Source: Arion vulgaris (Eukaryota > Mollusca > Gastropoda > Stylommatophora > Arionidae). Taken from it: DNA of 64,000 nucleotides. Shown here one piece after another: positions 31,545-43,600 of the stretch. The translations under genes and the position numbers were made by a program. The stretch lies in NCBI GenBank assembly GCA_020796225.1, contig CM036755.1, forward strand, positions 43,566,306 through 43,630,305, in the 5' to 3' direction. Each line of letters begins with the position of its first letter. Position 1 is the stretch's first letter. The notes beneath the pieces were generated by a model. The model saw nothing but the letters and a program-made list of their open reading frames with translations, had not been told where the DNA came from and made no database searches.

Positions 31545-32645
31545 TATTGGTTACTAAACTGACGGCATTAATTGCACTCCTCCGGGCAGACCCATAGATG
31601 ATAGGTGCTCAGTCTCCCCCAACAGATATCGAAGATCAGTATGCATACTGATGGTTCCTGTGACTCGCTGATTAAACACACCTCTCACTCTGCCTCTCAG
31701 GCATCAAGTTCGACTTGAACAACGGGTAACTCCAAACTGCTTAACTGATTCACTACCGGGTTTTTTTCGCCTCTGTACGGAATTATTTTCTTAGTTTCCA
31801 AAATATTGCACACATACTTTAACTAAACTAAAATATTGTTTCTAAATATAATTTAAGGTTTAACTTATTATATATCAAATTAAAGATAAATGAATGTACT
31901 TTCATAAAATATTATTGTGTCCAAAAATATAATGTTGCGTTGACTATGCTTGAAAAATATTAGCATGTATTAAAAAAAACTAATCTAATAGTAATTGAAA
32001 TTGTGAGAACGAAAATCTAAGTTTTGAAGGGCAGTGATGAACATTATGTGGAATAAATCAGTCTAACTGCTCTCTTTATATATGTAATCCATTTATGAAT
32101 ACACAAACGTTAAGAAAATAGTGAAGGAATGTATGGTTTATTAACTGTTCACAAAGTAGCACCATGAACATTCATAAAAATCGCTAGTTTTTTACGGTCA
32201 AATGGTATACTAAAATGATTGATAAACTCCGTTTCAATTCAAATTCAAGTATAAGTCACGATGCTATGTATTCGTTATTATTTACACATCACTTCTAAGT
32301 AGTTTCCGGTTAATATAAATCTTCAATCTGAACAAAAAAAATAAAAACTCAACAAAATAGTAATCGTCTTTTGAGCGACGTGTGGTCCAGACAGATAAGA
32401 AATAGTTCCACGGTACGGAATCAGTTAAATTGCTTGATCGATTCAACATTGATTTTAGTGTCCTCATCCAACAGAGAGTCGCAAAGAGACCGAAGAACAT
32501 CCCCTTATTCATCTTCAACTCCCCAACAATCGATGCTGTTGATGCAAGCCTGTCCGCTCTCTCATTACCGTAAGCACCTGCATGCCCAGGACAGTATATC
32601 CATGTAAGCCGCTGGAGGTTAGAAACTTTTATAGACGACATCCAC
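31545..32645 (-). mobile_element. LINE fragment (family C, RNase H), split by a TTAA insertion
   Basis: 31545-31744 and 32425-32640 are the two halves of the sequence that is continuous at 12436-12825. The minus frame of the right half reads [20 protein letters not shown]. Confidence 0.82.
31745..32424. mobile_element. 680-bp TTAA-flanked non-autonomous element (piggyBac-like)
   Basis: TTAA at 31741-31744 and 32425-32428; the ends are inverted (CTGATTC...GAATCAG), followed by CTACCG/GTACCG. The interior is AT-rich with no transposase. Removing one TTAA plus the element restores the continuous LINE sequence seen at 12.6 kb. Confidence 0.78.
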
Positions 32646-32884
32646 TCATACCGAAACCTGCTTATAGTTAAGAGACATGGACTACTTGGAAAGTTGTTAA
32701 ACTTTGGTTTGACTAAAAAACTAAGTAAAAGTAAAAGTTGGTTTTAACCGTGTGTATTTCTGTCAGTATCACTATCAGTGTCACTGGTCAAATGACCAGA
32801 AGCGATAACAAGTACTTGGAGTACAGACTTATGAAGAGAACAAGGCATAGGCCATTATAGATGATAGCGGAAGCTTAAAAAAAG

Positions 32885-33230
32885 AAACCGATGGTTCTCT
32901 CGCGATCACCGCCCAGACCGATGTACCAGATTTCCCCATAAATTCTATTCATTCGGAAATCTGATTCATGCAGCCTTAGCATTGGTGTGTTTTACGTCAC
33001 ATCTTCAGCACCATTCGGAGCTCTGGTGCTTATCCTTCGGCGATGTGTCTGGTTTCAGCCAGCGTTTACTTGGTTCGCTCTCCGTTCTGTAGCCATCTAG
33101 TGTTTTTATGGTGTGGGGTAGCTAGCCACACGCCTATCTTCTTAGTAGTCTCTTACGACATGCATGGCAGGTAACTGGTTCTATTCTTTACACCCAAATT
33201 TGGGCCCCGGTTACCACTTGGGCGAAACTG
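32885..33230 (-). mobile_element. SINE-like element (family D, long variant)
   Basis: The minus strand opens GGTAACCGGGGCCCAAATTT, has the core GTGTAAAGAATAGAACCAG and the body CATCGCCGAAGGATAAGCAC, and ends AATCTGGTACATCGGTCTG. Confidence 0.8.
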
Positions 33231-33639
33231 ATAGTTCGTTGGACTTTCCCTCAACAGCCACACAACTACTCACTAGGGAGTTACTACATTTATCATTAAT
33301 ATCTTCACTTGGGACTGAGAGACACAATTGATGGGAAACCTAAGAATACCTGGCGAGAAACAGTAGAAGAGGAAGTGATAGAATGAGGAGTAAGACCACA
33401 ACTTAATACCTCATAAATGGGTGGTAGTATTTATCAGAGAATTAAGGCTCCCAGTCTAAAATGAGTGATGATAAAAAAAAGCAGAAGTTCATTTTTCAGG
33501 CTCACATAGTTGCAGAAAACCATAATCATGTCATACAGATAAATTGTTGTTTTATCAATCAGGGTCACACATGTTGGAAATCACAATCATTGTAAGTTTG
33601 TTTGTTATATAGGGGATTAAAAGTACTTTGTAACGAGGC

Positions 33640-34375
33640 ATGGCTCTTTCAACCTAAGAACAAGTCTTTCTTTGGTTATATCAGAGCATGTAAACCAGCA
33701 AACATCAGCCAAAAATTAACTCCTTGCGGAGAATAAATACAACTACAATTATATCATGTCACCTGATAATTTGTTGTTCTATCACTCAGGGTCATATCCT
33801 TCCCATATAACTATCCTGGATTCTTCTCATTCGACCTGATGATCTGAGCCTAAGAGTGACTACGTTGTGCCAAGTTATGCGCCTATGGTGACTAGGTCAG
33901 CACATCCGATTTAGTGCCAGCATTTTATTTACTAGGTAGCTTTCCTAGAACTGTGGGATGGATGGGTTTACCTCTTGGACGTCATCTTGCTAGAGAAGGA
34001 TGATTGGTGTCAGAAAAGTATCACCCTTAGCCAATGCTTGGGTTTGTATCAGTCAAGCCTTTGCATTATCGGCCTTACTTTTCTATCCACAGTGAGTTTG
34101 TTCCTGAGTAGGAATATTCTCAGCCGTTTAGGGCGTTAGAGCTGTTGGCAATTTCAATGTCTACTCTGCATTTTCCCTGTCCCCGATAAACACTGGACTG
34201 GGGCTGCGCACAGATATTCTAGAGGCGTGACTCTTTGAACCTAAGAACAAGTCTTTCTTTGGTTATATCAGAGCATGTAAGCCAGCAAACATCAACAAAA
34301 AGTAACTCCTTGCGGAGAATAAATACAACTCCAATTATGTCACTTGATAATTTGTTGTTCTATCACTCAGGATCA
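33640..34375. repeat. Direct duplication upstream of the first recognised CEP57 exon
   Basis: 33650-33795 and 34236-34375 share AAGAACAAGTCTTTCTTTGG ... ATAATTTGTTGTTCTATCAC plus TCAGG. Between them lies a family C SINE fragment (33845-33955, minus). More distant copies of the acceptor and exon start occur at 33498 and 33557. Confidence 0.85.
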
Positions 34376-34608
34376 TACAGGTGTAGGAAACCACAATCCT
34401 GTGAAATCACAAGATAGTTTAGATCAACATTATCCAGTTCCACACAATAACTATAGCCTGGACCAGAAGATGGATGATGCACAAAATGTGAACACCTCAA
34501 GCTGCAAGAGTGGTTCAACCAAGTATCTGGACTACCCAGATAGTAAACGTTTTTCTAACGTACGAGCTGACAGACTAGTGAGCACACATCCAGCAAGTGA
34601 TAGAAATG
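34371..34608 (+). CDS. CEP57: CEP57 exon (first one recognised)
   Basis: Acceptor tatcactcag, donor G|gtaggt, phase 1 out. Encodes [32 protein letters not shown], aligned with the human N-terminal region before AIFSALKNLQ. The first in-frame ATG is 34470 (MDDAQNVN), which may be the true start if the exon is 5' extended. Confidence 0.8.
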
Positions 34609-37600
34609 GTAGGTACAAAAAGCTCAGTTTTGTTGCTTGTTGTCAAATATATCTCCTGCTAATTGTCTTCTCATTGATTCACATTCATTTACCTTCATCT
34701 TTGTCCCAGGTCACACTGGGGTGAAAGGCAATGAGAGAGCAGCCACACTGACGGGCAATGCTATGATTGAGAATGGGTCTTCTATGGACAGAAGCGACAT
34801 CATCAACGCCCTTGGAGAAAACATATGCTCTGAAGATTTCAACAACGAAGATAAAGGGTATTCGCTATCTCGGTTGCGCAAGTTGTAGGTGCGGCAAGAT
34901 GGAAAAACCAAGAGAGAAACCCAGAAGATATATCAATCAACACAGAGCGGAGTTGTTAACCTTAACAAACTGAGATACATGCTTGGGAGTAGATCGGAAC
35001 AATTATGGACATGTGCGATGAAGATGATCCTATAATGAACAATGATTCACATTCATACAACTGTCTTTCTTATTCATTCAAACAATTGATGTGACAGTGT
35101 TCTGGCCACACACACAGGTACCAAATATAATTCAGCAACTTTTTTCCTTCTCTTGCCAGATTCTGACATTTTATCCTTCTGCTTCTTCTTCCTCCTCTTC
35201 TTGGTTCTGAAATAGGTGTTTGTTATATTGTAACACAATTAACAGCAAAGCTGCACATTTCAACCTGACTTTTTGTTTTCATTTTTGCATGGGGTTTAAC
35301 CTCTCTACTGTTCTCACATGCTTAGTCAGACTGCAGTGATCCAGTCTGTTACTAAGGTCACCCATTTGAGGTTTTCTCTGGTTCTGTGAGTTTTGTCATC
35401 TTATTGGTACTGCTTGTTAGGTAGTCTCTGTCAGATTCATATGTAGCTGCTTCATAATTTGCATTGAATGGTTGATTACTACCTAATAGTCTCTGAAGTT
35501 GATTAGGTATCATCACTGCACTTTGGCTAATAACCATGTGTGCTCTAATCTCTTTCTTACACAGGAAGATCTAAGATATTGTCACTGATAAATCTTGACT
35601 ATCTTGTCATGTTACAGCTGTTGTCACAGCACTTAGAAACCTTCAAGATAAAATTAAACAGTTGGAACTGGAGAGAACAGCACCAGAGAAGAACATGCAG
35701 ACCTTGACCTCTGACACAGAACTATTGAAAACAGACACCAGAGTTGGGAAACTTACAGAGAACATTTGGATTCGTCCAGCAGAGCAGGTGTACAGGGATG
35801 ATGAAGATTTTGTTGGTGGACAAACTAGAGGTATGTTGTTGGTCAGACTAGAGGTATGTTGTTGCTTTGATTATAAGACAGTATTACCATTATTGATGTG
35901 TTTAGCTGTAGAGACGAGCACACAGGGTTATTCATCAAAGTACAATGATAATGGACTAGCACTCAATGTGTCATTGTCACGGTAAGAATGAGAAGGATAT
36001 CATACCTGTGCTAAGGTAAGAATTAGAAAGTAATCCCACCTGTGCCAAGGTAAGAATTAAAGTAATCCACCTGTAGGTGAAATTGAGACACAAATGTAAT
36101 AAATAAAAGACTTAACATATCTATGTATTATTAATTTTCAGAAATGGAAGGACAGCTGTCTTCTGCAGAAAAACGATGTCAACATTTGGAAAATGAGTTG
36201 TTTCAGATGAGAAAATTGGTATCAAATTCTGATAGAAAACAGAGCCAGTTGATGGAGCAAATGGTGACAACTCGTCAAGAGAGGGACATGGCAGGTACAG
36301 ATGTCAGACAGCACATAGACAGGTTGAATGAGCTGGAGAGAGATCAGACCAGATTGTCTGTCACTCAGACACTGGCAGAGGCAAGTCACACCTTGTTGTG
36401 TCCTGCTAACTCTAAACTTACCTTCCAGTCTAATGTTGGTTTGTGTTAGATACCACTGTTGTCTAGTCTTACACTCACATCTTGTTGTGTCCTGCTAACT
36501 CTAAGCTTAGCTTCCAGTCTAATGTTGGTTTGTGTTAGATATCACCGTTGTCTAGTCATCAGATCACCAACAATCTGATTTTGGATAAAACAAGTATTGC
36601 AATGATATTTTCCGTGCACAGTCGTTGTAGACTGGAGATTAATTGAACACATTCAGACGGTGGTAGATTAGCCACAGTTCTCAGAAGTTGGTAGAACCTG
36701 CTGCCTTGCAGCTTGGTTGGGACAGTCAAAGGCTAGACGGAGATGAACCCAGTAAACCCTGGTTTAAATTGGACACGCGTCAGAAGGACAAGCACTAGAG
36801 CTCCAAATGGTACTGAAGATGTAACGTAAAAATACGTTCTTGGCAAAGGCTGTTTATATATCACAATAAGAATGATCACTATGGCCAAAAAAGAATGATA
36901 GAGAGAGAGAGAAGGTGGTAGATTACCAACAGTTCTCAGAGGGTGCTAGATTAGCAACAGTTCTTAGAAGGTGTTACATTAGCAACAGTTCTTAGAAGGT
37001 GTTAAATTAGCAAAAGTTCTATGAGGAGTTGCAGACAGTCAGTAGGGAGATCTTAGAACTGCAGTTCTACTTCTACATTAAGTATATGTGTAAGAAGAAT
37101 ATGCTTGATAGAGTCATTGAAATTAATACCCGGCGTCAGCTGGAGTAGGGGGTTATGGGTCACACAGTGCATGGATGGGTAAGATCCATAGGGGAATTAG
37201 AAGATTCTTCTTTGAACGCTTCATATAGACCACTTTTTAACCACTCAGTGTGATTTGTATGTTATCTGGGCCTAAGAGCGATTGTACGTTGTACCAGTTA
37301 TGCGCCTACAAATAGGCCAGCACATCCGATTTCTGCGATGCTTTTTTACTAGGTAGCTTCCTAGGTCCTACATCAGTCACCTCTTACTACACGCCTTGTA
37401 GGTCACAGTTTTACTATTCTTTGCTTCCCTTGTGGGCCTCAGCACCTCGGCACTACATGGACAGAATTAGAAGAAAGAAAATACTTATTGCATAGAGATG
37501 AAGAGCTGACTCTGCCTGAAGAGATGAAGAGCTGACTCTGCCTGAAGAGATGAAGAGCTGACTCTGCCTGAAGAGATGAAGAGCTGACTCTGCCTGAAGA

Positions 37601-40600
37601 GATGAAGAGCTGACTCTGCCTGAAGAGATGAAGAGCTGACTCTGCCTGAAGAGATGTATCAGGACATGAGAGATGACAACAATGTTCATGGAATTCTACA
37701 CAATAATTGTGCAAGACTTTTTCCTGTTACAAATTGATCATACTAGTGCATGTAGTCTTCATTGGGTGTAGTTTGTACCTCTTTAGAGCACCGCTTATAC
37801 ATGCTATCATCAACGACAGCAGAAAGGTTCCAACCTCTCTTACACTTACATCATCTTACTATTGTATCATCTTACATTTACATCATCTTACTGTTGTATC
37901 ATCTTACTATTGTATCATCTTACACTTACATCATCTTACTATTGTATCATCTTACTGTTGTATCATCTTACTGTTGTATCATCTTACTATTGTATCATCT
38001 TACACTTACATCATCTTACTGTTGTATCATCTTACTGTTGTACCATCTTACTGTTGTATAATCTTACACCTATGTTTCATAGACTACTCAAAAGCTTTCG
38101 ATAAAGTAAAACATGGAGAAATAATCAGCATGTTAGAAAGCATAAATATTGATGGTAAAGATCTTAGACTGATCAAGAATATGTACTGGCAACAAAGCGC
38201 AACCATTAGACTAGAGAGTAAGATTGGAATCTATCAGGCGATACAGTTAGGAGTACGACAAGGGTGTGTACTCTCACCAGACCTGTTCAACTAAATAGCG
38301 AAAACATGAGATCTATAGAAGAAAAGACAGGAATAGCAGTCGGTGGACAAAATATAAACAACCTAAGATACGCTGATGACAATTCTCATGGCTACAAATG
38401 AACAAGATCTACAAGACCTGATAGACATACTAGTGAGAGAAAGGGAAAAGAAAGGATTAAGCATGAATATAAAGAAAACAGAGGTTATGGTTGTCTCCAA
38501 GAAACAAGAAACACCAACATGTTATATCAAAATAAATAATACAACACTGAAACAAGTCCATTGATTCAAGTATCTGGGAACATTCCTAACATCAGATGGA
38601 AGATGTACAACAGAGATTAGGAGTAGAATAGCTCAAACGAAAGCAGCTTTTATGAAAATGAAGAACATACGAGGAGAAGTCAATAAGTAAGCCACAAAGT
38701 TATGTGAGAGGGTAGGTAAATGTATTTGGTGTTTTCTAAAAGTGTCATTAGGTGACAGCAACATCCAACTTTATATTCCTTCGCGGGTGGCGCTATGTGT
38801 CGCATGCAGCGCATAAACAAAATGGCGACTGTACTTACGGAGAGTACAACCAAAGAGCAACGTGCAGTTGTGCGTTTTGTGGGCAAAAGGACTGCCTGCA
38901 AAGGACATTCATAAGGAAATGCTTCCTGTTTATGCTGACATATGTTTGTCCGTAAAACGGTGCATAGTTGGGTAGAAAATTTTCTCAAGGACGCTCTAAA
39001 ATTGTTGATGAAATCCGATCTGGTCGTCCTGTTGAGATTGCAACAGAAGCATCAGTGCAGCGGGTGGGGGAGATGATTAGAGGTGACAGAGGAGTAACGA
39101 TAGACTCTGTAGCATCTGCAATAGGGTGCTCACATGGTTCAGCATAATGCATGATCGATTGAAATTTAAAAAAGTGTGCTCAATGTGGGTACCCAGACAA
39201 TTGAAAGAGGAACACAAAATGAACCGATTTGGCCTGTCCTTGCATCATCTCTGTCGATACGAAGATGAAGGAGAAGAGATGCTGAACAGGATTGTTACTG
39301 AGGATGAATCATGGGTGCATCACTACCAGCCCGAATCAAAGCGTGCTTCAATACAGTGGAAACATCTTTCTTCGCCTTGTGTCAAAAATTCAAGGTTACG
39401 CCATCAGCAGGGAAGGTTATGTTGACGGTGTTCTGTGATTGTTTTTAACCAATTTCAAGAAGAAAGGTGATAATGTAAATTCGAATCGTACTGTGAAGTT
39501 CTATCGATGCTTCATGATGCAATTCGAAAAAACGTCCAGGGTTGCTGACTAGAGGAGTGTTGCTTCTTCATGACAATGCCAGACCACATACGGCTCGATT
39601 AACTCAGGAGAAAATTAACCAACTAAGGTGGGAAGTTCTGGAACATTCACCTTATAGTCCCGACTTAACCCCTAACGATTTCCACCTCTTTGGTCCACTG
39701 AAAACCCACCTTGGCGGGAGACATTTCGTGAATGGCGCGAGTTGAATGTGAAGTGAAAACGTGGTTTAGAAAACAGAGTCCGCTGTTCTATGCAGCCGGT
39801 TTGGGAGGATTGATAAAACGATGGGATAAGTGCATCAATGTTGGTGGAAATTATGTTGAGAAATAAAGGAACAATGTATGTATAAAATAAACTGGTTTCA
39901 AGTTGTTATCATGTTTAGTTATTTTTCTACAACCATTTGTGGCTTACTTATTGACTTGAACTCACTACCAATGACATTGCGAAAATGAGTACTCCAGTGC
40001 TATATTGAACCAATACTTATGTATGGCAGCGAATCATGGACAATGAACAAACAATCAATACGATCATTGGAAGCCACAGATTTGTGGTTTTACAGAAGAA
40101 TGTTGAAAATTCCATGGACAGCAAAGAAAACAAATGTGGAGGTTTTAAATCAGGCCTGCACACAAAGAAACCTTATCAAAGAATAAGAATCCGACAATCA
40201 AGGTTCTTCGGGCATATAATGAGAAGAGAAGGTTTAGAACATTTGGTGACTACAGGTAAAATTCAGGAAGGAGAGATCGTGGAAGACAGAGGGAGAAGAT
40301 GTTGGATGATCTGACATCATGGTTTGACAAAATATCGACGTCAGAACTGATTACATGCACCAAACAAAGAGAGTTGTGGAGAGACATGATCGCCTACAAC
40401 GGCATGCATGGCACTTGATTGATTGATTGACACTTACATCATCTTACTGTAAAATAATCTTATGTGTAATCATCTTACTGTTGTATCATCTTACTGTTGT
40501 ATCATCTTACTGTTGTATCATCTTACTGTAAAATAATCTTATGTGTACATCTTCTACGCTCTGTTGTTGTTGTTACAGTCAAAGATCAAAGAACTTGAGA

Positions 40601-43600
40601 AGAAAATCAAGAAGGAGAAAGTATACAGAAGAATAATAGAAGAGAAGACAGTACAGGTTTGTATTCACTTGTTGTCTGATATCTGACCCATTATTCTTCA
40701 TGATATCATCAGTTCATGTCTAAAGGCAGCGGATTGATTTCATTGTGCTGGGTTTTCCCATATTGCTCCATCCCACTTGGCAGAAGTGGCACATCACCTG
40801 CAGAGAGTGTTAACATAAAGCGCAAACTCCGTAGCTCCAGCAACACTTCTAATGGTCTCCTGAAAAAATTGCACATATGACTTGGTCCAGATTCAAACTT
40901 ACAATCTTCAGAAGGCAAGGCAAACATCCTGGCCATAGTGACTCTCCTAATGTAAATATGTCCATCTCTGATCCGACACAGTACTATCAGTTTATGTGAG
41001 ATTGGTTCTTTTTTCTATCACCGGCTGCTATGAATTCAGGCATGGTCATGGTTTTTTTCTATGATGGCTTTCTTCCTTAGTACCAGTATCCATCATCATT
41101 CAGGTCAACCATACTCTGACTTGAAATATATTTCAAATTTAGATCCCTAAATTTAAAGAGTTTCATGTAGTCCAGCTGTGCACACTGAGAACATTTTGGC
41201 CATGAACCATGGAATTTCCACCACATGTCATCATTAGCGCAGCATGTTATCAACTGTTATAGGTGACTCCTATATGTGGGATATATTATGTGGTGCTAGT
41301 AGCTGATTGAAGAATACGTTTATGTGATGTACTGCTTCCCTCAGGCTCTGAAAAGTACTCCCAATGGGGCAAATATGCCATGTGTAGTGATATAGATATT
41401 TTTCCAGTGATCCCGTAACTCAGAGTATGTGAGATTGAGTTTCTAGTCCTAACGGAGATCAACAATAAAACAGAAACCCCCTGCTCAAGTTGAGCACATA
41501 GAAGAATGTTTGACAGTTAAAAATCAAGAGTGTTTGTTTTAGTCTTGATGTTTTACCTCGGTCAAACTGCTGACATTTATCTTCTTCCAGCTTGAATCTG
41601 CTGTTCAAGGTCATGATGTTATTGCTCAAGGTCAAGATGATGTTGCTCAAGGTCGTGATATTATCAACAGACAAGAGTCACCTGAAAGAGCAACACTTGC
41701 TAGACCTGCCCCAAGACATGTTGTACAAACAAAGAAATTATCCAAGAAGAAAAAAAAGAAGGTTGCCCCATTGAGTGCCCCTGCAACAAGCACACATCGA
41801 TCAGAACCTAAGAGACATTACAGGCTAAACCTGGCAGAGATTCCATTTGTTGCTGGCAAGGTAATTACAATATTACTCTAGTATTCTAAGACACCATTGT
41901 TTGTTAGATGTGTCAGCTAATGTCAGTATTAATTTAAAAACACGTGATTTTAACTAAAGGTTAATAAAATAAGATTGTGCAATTTATCTGACAAATATTT
42001 TGATAATAATAGCATTCAATGTCTCCGTGTGGTGCCGAGGCCCACAAGGGAAGCAAAGAATAGTACCAGTGTGACCTACAAGGCATGTCGTAAGAGGCGA
42101 CTGATGTGGACCTAGGAAGCTACCTAGTAAATATAAAGCGTAGTAGAAATTGGATGTGTTGGCGTCTGTGTGTTGCCGGGCCCGAAAGGGAAGCAAAGAA
42201 TAGTACCACTGCGACCTATAAGGCATGTCGTAAGAGGTGACTGATGTAGAACTAGGTAAACTACCTAGTAAATAAAAAGCGTAGCAGAAATTGGATGTGC
42301 TGGCCTACTTTTAGGTGCATAACTGGCACAATGTACAATCGCTCTTAGGCTTAGATCACATACAAATCACAAAGTGGTTAACAAGTGGTTGATACGAAGA
42401 ATAATTTAATAATGACAATAGTATCAATGTTATAGTATGTATGTCTTATTGATCAGCTCTGTCTAAATTGTGGATATCTGTATATTTGTATTTAGATGAA
42501 TATCTCTGACCACAACACAACACAGAAAGCTCACCACATGGGAAATGAAATGCTTGAGGAAGTCAGTATGTTTAGATTAATATCTCTGACCACAACACAG
42601 AAAGCTCACCACATGAGAAATGAAATACTTGAGGAAGGCAGTGTGTTTAGATTAATATCTCTGACCACAACACAGAAAGCTCACCACATGGGAAATGAAA
42701 TGCTTGAGGAAGGCAGTGGGTCACAGGAAAGATACACTTCAAAATGAGGACATCAGAAGCAAAGTGGGCATAACTTCATGCACCGAATACATTGAAAGTC
42801 AACAAATGCAGTGGTTTAGACATTTAATGAGAATGGAATACAACCAATCACCAATAGCAGCATACAACAAAAAGAGATTATGTACTAGAGCTAAGGAAAG
42901 ACCAAGAAAAAGATGGATAGACACTATCAAGCCCACACTAAATAAACTTGGATATAACACAACAAGGGCGACTCATCTGGCCCTGGAACGCAAAGTAAAG
43001 CTCCCACCCCTAACGGCAAGAGTGGACAACCAATTCCATCATCCACATGGGGAAAGACAATTGAAAATAGATAGATCAATATCAGAGTCTACTTCACCAT
43101 TCAATCAAATCCTTCTGAGCTGTTACTACCTTCTATTATCTCATAATATCTTGTTTTATGTGTCCTCATTATCTTATCTACTTCTTCTTCTTAACCCTTC
43201 AACCCTAGTGAGGCATAGGTCTGCAACCAAGGTCTTCCAAACCCTCCTATCCAAGGTCAGCTTCTTTAGATCTTCTTCCTGAGTTGGCGAGCTATAAATT
43301 TTCTTGGTTGTGGTTTCTGTAGCTATCTAGTGTTTTTTATGGGGTGGGGTAGCTAACATCCTATCCCCCCCATATTTGTTTGATAGTCTAGATAGAGAAT
43401 TATTGTGGAAACTATTAAAACGCTATGGAGTTCCATCCAAGATTGCAAACCTAATAAAGGAAACATATGAAGGAATGAAATGCAGAGTCACACATGAGGG
43501 GCAATTGACGGAATCCTTTCATATAAGAACGGGTGTGAGACAGGGATGCCTGTTCACCATTCCTGTTCTTGCTGGCCATGATTGCATCATGAAATCAACA

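Noticed and set aside
34344..34370. Extension of the first CEP57 exon upstream of CACTCAG
   Set aside because: An in-frame TGA lies just before and the sequence is part of the duplicated intronic segment.
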